Positions 56,786-64,000 of a stretch of DNA of 64,000 bases are shown piece after piece. The notes beneath the pieces were generated by a model. The model worked only from the letters and a program-made list of their open reading frames with translations, ran no database searches and was not told the DNA's origin. The stretch comes from Coniella vitis (Eukaryota > Ascomycota > Sordariomycetes > Diaporthales > Schizoparmaceae), in NCBI GenBank assembly GCA_011317545.1, contig WUJK01000009.1:124001-188000 (forward strand). The letters run 5' to 3'. A program made the position numbers and the translations under genes. Positions within the stretch are counted from its first letter, which is position 1; each line of letters starts with the position of its first letter.

Positions 56786-57266
56786 TATGGCAGAGTGTCG
56801 GGGGGTGTTGGTGGGTGTAGCCGTGTTGACTGGGAGGTTAGAAATGTCGCGATGCCTACTGGCCCTAGGACGATGATGCGCAAGGTGCAACTTCCTTCCT
56901 CAGGCCGGGTGCTGCCGGGTCTGGATTTTTAGTGCCTGAGGCTTACTAGCTTGGGGGACAGCAGTTTGGGGTTGGGGGGCCGGCTTCAGTAAGCCTGCCG
57001 GCCAGGACAGCATTACTATGTATAGTACAACAAACAGTACCCCTGCAGCTTGGCATGGGGGATCGACTACATTGTAGCACTGGAGCTAGTACATCTTCCA
57101 AGCAGGAACAGTGCCCCACCTACTACTACATAAACTCTCAATAACTTCAAAAACTCTCGAGATCAGCCAGTGGCCAGCCTTTTGACTTGTAATGAATGAA
57201 TGCCGATCCTCTTGCCGCCGCATCTTTCTCTCTCCATACCCGCCATCTCTCATCCATCCACTCTAG
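56786..57266. promoter_or_regulatory. Divergent promoter region of QCR10 and MED4
   Basis: The two start codons face away from each other across 481 bases, so both promoters and 5' UTRs lie here. No specific factor site is claimed. Confidence 0.5.
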
Positions 57267-58322
57267 ATGGACAAGTACATCGACGAGCGCTTCGAGCGTC
57301 TCGAGCGCGCGCTCGCCAACCTAACCGACTCCATCGCAAATTACACGCCCCAGCCCGCCGCCGCCCACGAGCTCATGGCCGCCGACCGCGCCCTCGCCGA
57401 CGGTCTGCAGCAGCTCCAAATCCACCAAAACAACCATGCCCTCATCGTCCGCCTCCGCGCAGAGTCGGACACCCTCGATGCCCAGATCCGCGATACCCTC
57501 AACCTGCTCTGGACCACCCGCCGCGATATGAGCTCCGTCAACATCACCACTTTCCCCGAGGTGCAGCGCCATGATGTAGATTGGGAGGAGCTCCTGGGAT
57601 ATGCGCGGCGCATCAGTAAAACTACTTTGCCGGCACCAAGCATACTCTCTAGTGCCGCGACAGCGGCGGCAGCAGCAGTGAACGCGAATGCGACGGGGAT
57701 TAATGGTGAGGATGGTGGAATTAGCACAGGCGACGCAGCCGGCACACCCAACACCGCAACCGCGGCCCCAACGCCCGCTCCAGGAGTTGGGACTCCCGCA
57801 GCTGCCAACGGGAATGTGAAATCGCCTGCGCCTTCTTCACAGGCGGCCGCAGCACAGCAGGCGGCAGCAGCAGCAGCTAGCGGCATCGCGCTCCCTGAGG
57901 ACTGGAACCGCTTCCTCGACCCCCTGACGGACACGACATTCCAGCCTTGGCCAACCGAGGATAAGATCCGAGGCGGCGCCCTTGCAGCGCTCGAAGAGCT
58001 AGCTGCGCAAGGCATCGACCCCCGAGGCTTTGACCCTGCCGAAGAGGAAGCAAGGAGACAGCGCGAGGAAGAGGAACGACGCGTGCAGGAGGAGAAAGAA
58101 GCACGGGAGCGCGAAGAGAATCTCCGCAAGATGCGCGAGGAGCAGGCTCGCGTTGCAAGGGAGCGACAGCGCGAACGCGAGCGGGCGCAGGAGGAGGCAT
58201 TGCGCAGGGGGAGTGTGGGCGGACCGTCTGGTCAGGCAGAAGGACCTAGTCCTACTACTGCGCAACCTGCGCGCAAGCAGTTCCAGTTCATGGGCGATAT
58301 GGATGATGATGATGACGATTAG
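57267..58322 (+). CDS. MED4: Mediator complex subunit 4
   Basis: A single exon of 351 residues. MDKYIDERFERLERALANL opens a helical N-terminus; the Med4 core follows (LQIHQNNHALIVRLRAESD, then RDTLNLLWTTRRDM). After VDWEELLGYARRISKTTLP comes an Ala/Thr/Pro-rich linker of about 90 residues. Then PEDWNRFLDPLTD and the family signature PWPTEDKIRGGALAAL. Residues of about 250-315 form a highly charged Glu/Arg coiled coil, ending in KQFQFMGDMDDDDDD. Med4 sits in the middle module of Mediator, linking activators to RNA polymerase II in the nucleus. The long linker and the acidic tail are common in filamentous fungi. Confidence 0.92.
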   Translation: MDKYIDERFERLERALANLTDSIANYTPQPAAAHELMAADRALADGLQQLQIHQNNHALIVRLRAESDTLDAQIRDTLNLLWTTRRDMSSVNITTFPEVQRHDVDWEELLGYARRISKTTLPAPSILSSAATAAAAAVNANATGINGEDGGISTGDAAGTPNTATAAPTPAPGVGTPAAANGNVKSPAPSSQAAAAQQAAAAAASGIALPEDWNRFLDPLTDTTFQPWPTEDKIRGGALAALEELAAQGIDPRGFDPAEEEARRQREEEERRVQEEKEAREREENLRKMREEQARVARERQRERERAQEEALRRGSVGGPSGQAEGPSPTTAQPARKQFQFMGDMDDDDDD

Positions 58323-58808
58323 AAGGAGTCGCACAGCATCCCGAAGTATAATTTACGACGTAGAAAACCACAGTAATCAACATGTTATCGAGATTACAAG
58401 ACGCTGCAATATGGTTTTCTTTCCCTCGTTCCCCCGGAAATTATGCACCATACACTCTGTGTACTTGGTTCTTGTCATCCACAACATAATTCGTTTTCAT
58501 CTTAGCACTGGGGGAAATAACATGGATCATTTTCAATGCACTTGGAACCTGGACGCCTAGCTATCGTGCGCATGATTTTTTCTTCCACAATCGCCTGATC
58601 ATCTAAATCCAATGTTCAACTCTCAGAGTTCTTAAAAGCACGAGAGCTTCTTTCTCATCCTTTGAAGAGCTCCCGTGTGCGTGGATCGTACACTGTGGAA
58701 ATATACAAGCATGCAACAAAACGGCAATCGCCTCAGAAACATGGGCCCAGGTGGCATGCGGCTTGCTTCGACTCGCGTTGATTCTGGTTTTGGACCAGTT
58801 GTAACCGC
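58323..58808. other. Spacer between convergent MED4 and TM9 genes
   Basis: About 490 bases with both 3' UTRs. No further feature is seen. Confidence 0.45.
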
Positions 58809-60811
58809 TTAATCAATCTTGATCGAGCCGTAGATCTTCCGCACAAACCACCAGCTGGAGAAGTATCCTATGGAGCCTGCGATAACGTCAGTCAGAATAC
58901 CGATTGCAGCTGGTCATTCTCGTGAAGTAGGAACGCCTTACCAGTCAGGATGAAGAAGAGGAAAGAAATCAATCCGCTGTAGCCAATGTACAGGATACTA
59001 CCCACGAACCCTCCCAGGGAGAGCTTGGTAATCCAGTAGATCATGGCATTGAGGAAGATATACACAGAGCATGTGCCTGCGGCAAGGAATGAGCGCCATT
59101 GCCAGTGGTAGTTCTCTGCGCAGAGCAAAAAGTAGACCATTAAAACAGTAACGGCAGCGCAGGTGATGATCATCAGGCCGTAGCACAGGAACAGGAAGCC
59201 AAACATGTAGTATATCCTGCTGAACCAGATGGAGCTCATAATAAAGTAGAGCTCGACGAAGATAGCGCCAAAGGGCAGGATACCCACCAGCAGCATGCTA
59301 GGAATGGGCTTGAGGTAGGTTGTTGGCGGTGGGATCTGGCGAGGGATCTGGTTGGTGCGCACAGGAGGCTCGATGGCGGGCGACTTGAAGCCCACCCATG
59401 ACCCAGCGCCAGACAAGGGCACGGAAATGACAAACCAAATCAAAACCAGGACTAGCATGGTGGTAAAAGGCACAGCACCTGCAGAACTCTTTGCCCAGAG
59501 AATGAGGTTGAGTACGAAGAAGGTGGCAAATACAATGCTCGGAACAAGGAGCGGCGTCAGGGCGATATTCAACTTCCACTTGTCGCCGTCGAGAGACTTG
59601 TACACGCGAGCCGAGACATAGCCTCCCACAAAGCCCAATAGCGTGTAGAGTAGGACCATAATTGTGCCCAGCGCACCTCGATTTGACGGCGACAAGAACC
59701 CCAAGAGCGCAAAGCAGATGGTGAAGCCTGCCATGACAAAGAGCTGAGCACCGTTTCCCAGGAGCACCGAGAGGACGAGAGGACGAGAGGGCGTGCGGAA
59801 CACATCTCCGTGCACTAGCTTCCAGCCTGAATCCTCCTGAACTCCATCCTCGACGACTGAGGTGCCGTTCAAATCCTCGAGATTGAGAGAGTCCAGACGG
59901 TTGTACCGAGCAATGTCCTTCTTGAGCGTGCGGACCAGTACGGACATGACGGTCATGACGAGGAAGACGACAATGATGGCCGAGTTGACAAGGGAGAACC
60001 AATGGATCTTGGGGTCGAAGACATGGAGGTACTTGTCCCAGCGTGTCGCCCAAGCTGTTGGCGACTTGACCCAATAGACACCATACGAAAACCTGACATT
60101 GGTCTCGCCGTCTGGAGAGAGATGGACGGGCTGATACGTCTTGTCGGCGCAGTCAGGCTCCTTGTCGCCGTAGTCGACCGATCTAGGCTGAACAACGACA
60201 CCCACCACTCGCAGCTGATCGGGGTTTCCGCCGACTTCATGGTAGTCGACGATAATGTCATAATGATTGTTGAAGGTCTGTTTGTCGTCGATTGTCTCGC
60301 CAAGCAGGAAACCTGGGCTGTAGAAATCGGTGTTCGTAATGTCGTCGTGGATGTCCTGACCCGCTGGAAGGCCGTCCACCAGCCAGTTCAAGCTGTAGCC
60401 CAAATCGATCTTCTCGTTGACAAAGTTTGCAGAAGCAGCAGAATATTTGACCTCGCACAATTGCTTGCAACTCTCATTGACGGCCATCTTTAATTCAAAG
60501 GGCGAGGTCATGATTCTATCGCCAAACAATATGCTTCCCAGGCTCTCGCTGACGGGCTGTGGCCCATCCTTGGGCTGGCATAATTTGAAGATGGGCAAGT
60601 AATAGTCGTAAGCCACCACAGAGTGCAGCATTTGGTCGCCAGGGGCGGCAACAGGCTTGATGGTGTTGACATAAACGGGGACCACATCGCCCTTCTTGTA
60701 CGAAGTCGGCGCGACACCGGGCAGATAGAAGGCGGATGCGAGCTGAGGGAGGACGAGGAGGGAGGAGAGGCGCGCGGCCGTCGAGGGCGACGCTATGTTC
60801 GGTATCTGCAT
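58809..60811 (-). CDS. Nonaspanin / TM9SF (EMP70) family protein (2 exons)
   Basis: Exons 60811-58942 and 58867-58809 give 642 residues. I chose the ATG at 60811 (MQIPNIASPST...) because upstream in-frame codons lack an ATG and the sequence then begins with a signal peptide ending near QLASAFYLPGVAP. The luminal half carries YKKGDVVPVYVN, SLGSILFGDRIM and SYGVYWVKSPTAWATRWDKYL. Nine helices follow, with RYNRLDSLNLEDL, WKLVHGDVFRTPSRPL, the PLSGAGSWVGFK and RQIPPPTTYLKPIPSMLLVGILPFG blocks. The C-terminus joins FFILTG across a 74-nt intron to YFSSWWFVRKIYGSIKID, the family's KxD Golgi-retention signal. Members act in endosome/Golgi sorting and cell adhesion. Without the last splice the signal is lost. 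Divergent from LCP5. Confidence 0.93.
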
Positions 60812-61631
60812 CGTGGACGTCGACGCTCTGCGCACAATGTCAACAATTCCAGAGGCTCTTTTTGCGTTTACAACGGGCAAGGAAGCTGGATTTGAGGCGC
60901 GCACCGCGAGCGAGGGAGGATATTTCTGGACGAACTGGACGTACACCTTGCGCAGCGCTGGTGGAACTGATTAGATAGCTCTGGGACGGGCGCCAAGTTG
61001 GTGGCAGCGACTGCAGACCATCACAGCGTGTTGGCAGCGACTGTGAACGGGTCAATCAAGACAAAGGGATGGCAACGGTTTATGTGATGGTAATTTTGCG
61101 TGTGTCAAGGCGGTGCTCAAGGAGATTCTTTTTGTTGCGCCAGCTGTCTACTTCGGAAATTCCACAGGGCAGGACACTCTCCGAGTCTGGACGCAAAGGA
61201 AGGGACAGTCGTCACCAAGCCCCAAAAGAACCTGGAAGCCGCTGTGGCTCTAGCGGACGGGGCGTACCCTTGTGCTTGCTCGCGTGTACTGCATACTGAT
61301 TTGTACTCGCCGAGCAGCGCCAGGAGGACAGTAGAGTCTACCTTCACCATACGACTAGCTACACGGCGCTGCACTACTTGACTATGTACATAGTAGACCT
61401 GCAATCAATTGACTGCTGCTCCGTGTCTCAGCCTGCCAGCTTTGTCACCCACTGCTCGCTACTATGTACGGCCATGGTGGGCTAGACCCCTGCATCCCAG
61501 CTGACAGGGGGCTTGTGGCAGGCAACCCTGCCCCAGTAAAAAAGAAATATTTCCAAAATTTGGAGATCAACCAACACTTCTTTCCCACAACGAAACGCCC
61601 GGCCCCCCGTTCACGACTATTCCCCCGAAAC
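60812..61631. promoter_or_regulatory. Divergent region between the TM9 gene and LCP5
   Basis: 820 bases between two start codons facing away from each other; both promoters should lie here. No specific motif is claimed. Confidence 0.45.
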
Positions 61632-62756
61632 ATGGCAGCAACAAGTCTGCCAGTCCTTCTGGACTCTTTGACGCAATCGCTGTCCTCTACATTCGAGGCG
61701 TCCGCGAAGATACCTCAGGTCGAAGTCCCCAAGGATGGCATCTCTCTGCTCGACGTCAAGAACGAGTTACTCTTGGCCTACTTGCAAAATCTTGTCTTTC
61801 TGATCCTGGTCAAGCTACGGAAGGCAAAGCAAGACGATTCCAGCGACGGAGATGACGAGCCCAGAGTCGAACGAGGAGTTGTCAGGAAACTGGTCGAGCT
61901 GAGACTCTACCTTGAAAAAGGCGTTCGGCCATTGGAGGATAAACTGCGCTACCAGATTGAAAAGGTTCTACGTGCGGCCGACGATGCGGCACGCAACGCA
62001 AAGGCAGCGCAGGCCGCTGCAGAGTCTGACAGCGACTCGCAATCCGGGTCGGACAGTGAAGAAGACTCTGATGAAGAGGACGACGATGAAGACGCAGACA
62101 AGGCCGACAAGGCGAATGTGACCGACCTGGCCTTCCGCCCCAGCCTAAGCGCCGTGTCCAGATCTACTGCCCAGGCTACTGCAAAGTCAAACAAAGATGC
62201 AAATGGCATTTACCGACCTCCCAAGGTTGCGCCCACAGCGATGCCTACCACCGAACGACGAGACAAGCGTGAGCGAGGCCCGATCAAGTCTGCGACCATG
62301 GACGAATTCGTTGCCGATGAGATGTCGACTGCACCACTTGCCCAACCCAGCATTGGTACAAACATTGTGCAGTTTGGTCGCAGGATGAAGACAGCATCTG
62401 AGCGCAAAGAGGAAGATGAGCGTCGCGATTACGAGGAGCGTAACTTTGTGCGCCTGCCACTAGCGAACAAAAAGGACAAGGCTAAGGCTGCGGCGGTGGA
62501 GAATCGTAGGGGTCGCATGAACTATGGTGGTGAAGAATTCAGAGACCTCAGCATGGGCGTCGACAGGATCAACAGATTAACCAAGAAAAAGGATGGAGGC
62601 AGCGGAACAAGAGCCCTTCTGGAGAAGAGTCGCAAGAGAGGCCCCGAGACAATCGATGGGCCGAGGGGAAGTGGTGATGTGGGCGACAGATATCAAAAGC
62701 GGCTCAAGGTCTTGGAAAGTGGTCGCAGAGATAGAGGCAAGGGCCGCCGGTCTTGA
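61632..62756 (+). CDS. LCP5: U3 snoRNP-associated protein LCP5 / neuroguidin (Sas10/C1D family)
   Basis: A single exon of 374 residues from the ATG at 61632; the frame is open upstream but that part is unlike the family. Residues of about 5-120 form the Sas10/Utp3/C1D domain (PVLLDSLTQSLSSTFEAS, then DVKNELLLAYLQNLVFLILVKL, then VVRKLVELRLYLEKGVRPLE). A Ser/Asp/Glu acidic block follows (about 145-170), then the conserved YRPPKVAPTAMP segment and the basic C-terminal part with FVRLPLANKKDK. A Gly/Arg/Lys-rich tail ends in RDRGKGRRS. Lcp5 belongs to the small-subunit processome and is needed for early cleavages in 18S rRNA maturation in the nucleolus. Length and order match fungal homologues. 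Confidence 0.9.
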   Translation: MAATSLPVLLDSLTQSLSSTFEASAKIPQVEVPKDGISLLDVKNELLLAYLQNLVFLILVKLRKAKQDDSSDGDDEPRVERGVVRKLVELRLYLEKGVRPLEDKLRYQIEKVLRAADDAARNAKAAQAAAESDSDSQSGSDSEEDSDEEDDDEDADKADKANVTDLAFRPSLSAVSRSTAQATAKSNKDANGIYRPPKVAPTAMPTTERRDKRERGPIKSATMDEFVADEMSTAPLAQPSIGTNIVQFGRRMKTASERKEEDERRDYEERNFVRLPLANKKDKAKAAAVENRRGRMNYGGEEFRDLSMGVDRINRLTKKKDGGSGTRALLEKSRKRGPETIDGPRGSGDVGDRYQKRLKVLESGRRDRGKGRRS

Positions 62757-63468
62757 GCAGTATCAGAGCCAGAGCGAGGAACGGTCTCAACCCAACACAA
62801 CGTATGGCCCGCATCGAACAAGAACAACAACAGGGCGCAACGCATGCCAAAACTCGTATGGTCAGTCCCATGCAACTTCTATACATGTCCATATACGGTT
62901 ATTTAAAGCGCGGCGGTAGCCCAAGACACAAGTGGTCGATCTTGCACACGTGCCTATAGGATCAGGCATATTCCATGACGCGTGCCTAGGCATTTTCTTT
63001 ACATGCGACACTTAGCAATGCTCCATGAAATGGGATTGTGGGCAATGTGGCGCCGAGCCCTGTTTGACGATGGGGGCTGCAGCCTTCACATGTCAAATTG
63101 CATGGGCCCTAAAGCAAGGAACGCGATGACGTCGTCCTTAGGGCATCAGCGGGGACGGGAATGTCAATGCGGAGCTACGCCATAACGCACTCCTTCAAGG
63201 TAAAAGGCTGTACGTCCAGAAGCAATATAACTTGTATTGATCTTCAACTGGTGTGACATTGGCGAAGAGAATTACGGTGAAAAGCGTCAATTGGTTCCAG
63301 TCGCAGACTGTCATAAAAAAAAAAAAACGTTGCGAGTTTTGTTGAAAAACGTTGCTCGTCTCTCGATCCTAGACGACGTCGCCCCCTGCTTTTCAATTTC
63401 TTCCACACAACACACACACACACAACATTCAACAAGAACTTGCGCAAACGGTCGCAACCCATTCCACG
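62757..63468. other. Intergenic region upstream of the monooxygenase
   Basis: About 710 bases; LCP5 3' UTR and the monooxygenase promoter. It has an A-run at about 63317-63327 and a CA repeat at about 63409-63423 shortly before the start codon. Confidence 0.45.
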
Positions 63469-64000
63469 ATGCCTTCCGATTCACGGGTCCAGAACCCCAT
63501 TCTCAACCCCTTCCTCTTCACCTACCAGCTTGGTCAATTCTTGACAAACAAGATCCTATCGCCTAATCCTCCCAATCCAAACCAGCCTCTGACGAGGCCC
63601 AAACTTGCAATCATCGGTGCCGGTATCACTGGTGTCTCAGCTGCCTCGCACTGCGTCGGCCATGGTTTCGATGTGCAGATATTTGAAGCTGGTGATGAAA
63701 AGCAGCTCGGTGGTATCTGGAGCGTAAGTCTCTGTCCAGCACCAGACCATGGTGAGCGTCAGCAGAGGGTCAACTGACACTTTGATTCTGTATGCAGAGA
63801 GTCAACAACACGTCGAGTCTCCAAATCCATTCTTTAATGTACCGATTCCATCCTTCTGTCCAATGGGACAATGGATATCCGGACCGACAGCAGATTCTAA
63901 GCCAACTTCGCCAGCTGTGGAAGAGATACGGACTGGACAAGAAGACCAAGTTCAACCTCAAGGTGGACAAGATCTATCAGGATGACAAGGGCCTTTGGAT
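63469..64000 (+). CDS. FAD-dependent (flavin-containing) monooxygenase, 5' part only
   Basis: Exon 1 is 63469-63723 and exon 2 starts at 63798, spliced through a GTAAGT donor and a CAG acceptor in phase 0; the window ends inside exon 2. KLAIIGAGITGVSAASHC at about 45-62 is the FAD-binding GxGxxG Rossmann motif, and FEAGDEKQLGGIWS is the usual end of that fold. Exon 2 continues RVNNTSSLQIHSLMYRFHPS, typical of FMO/Baeyer-Villiger-like enzymes. Residues 1-40 form a Pro/Asn-rich leader with a hydrophobic stretch (LFTYQLGQFLTNKIL) that could be an anchor. Such enzymes oxygenate small lipophilic molecules using NADPH. The C-terminal half is outside the window. Confidence 0.88.

Noticed and set aside
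57341..58129. A 262-codon minus-strand frame
   Set aside because: It lies wholly antisense to MED4 and is Ala/Ser-rich with no family resemblance.
59298..60074. A 258-codon minus-strand frame within the TM9 gene
   Set aside because: It is an alternate frame of the same strand as the TM9 protein and lacks membrane-helix pattern.

Overview
The window is nuclear DNA of a filamentous ascomycete (Pezizomycotina). The genes have short spliceosomal introns of about 60-190 nt with GT..AG ends. The proteins have close fungal counterparts (IML2, MED4, LCP5, QCR10, a class I hydrophobin, a UstYa/DUF3328 protein). One 23 kb block carries an extreme signature of repeat-induced point mutation (RIP), which is confined to fungi of this kind. 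I cannot name the species.

Layout. From 1 to 17.8 kb there is a gene-dense euchromatic segment: an alpha/beta hydrolase (-), a fatty-acid-hydroxylase-superfamily membrane protein (+), an unresolved hypothetical gene (-), IML2 (-), the proteasome subunit SEM1/DSS1 (+) and phosphoglycerate kinase (-). From 17,781 to 40,718 lies a sharply bounded AT-rich island with no intact gene. It is framed by 49-bp terminal inverted repeats and a TA duplication. Inside it are two LTR retrotransposons (22,836-26,904 and 30,893-38,686; the second is a Ty3/gypsy chromovirus) and a solo LTR (36,764-37,054) nested in the second. Removing these leaves about 11 kb of an unclassified TIR element whose + strand still shows long reading frames broken almost only by TAA and TAG.

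From 40.7 to 52.2 kb the DNA is gene-poor: an Mpv17/PMP22-family protein (-), a small single-pass membrane protein (+), a sulfotransferase-like protein (+), a class I hydrophobin (+), a UstYa-like protein (-) and a short conserved fungal protein (+). From 52.8 to 64 kb housekeeping genes return: ALG10 (-), QCR10 (-), MED4 (+), a TM9/nonaspanin (-), LCP5 (+) and the start of a flavin monooxygenase (+) that runs off the window.

The housekeeping genes do not form one pathway. They touch glycolysis (PGK), proteasome/TREX-2 (SEM1), respiratory complex III (QCR10), Mediator (MED4), N-glycan precursor synthesis (ALG10), the secretory pathway (TM9) and 18S rRNA processing (LCP5). Several neighbours are divergent pairs that probably share promoters (IML2/SEM1, QCR10/MED4, TM9/LCP5). 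The 44-50 kb stretch holds genes of the accessory type (hydrophobin, UstYa-like, sulfotransferase-like) but I see no core biosynthetic enzyme or peptide precursor there. Exon boundaries were read by eye from splice consensus, frame and recalled family sequence; no alignment or transcript data were available.
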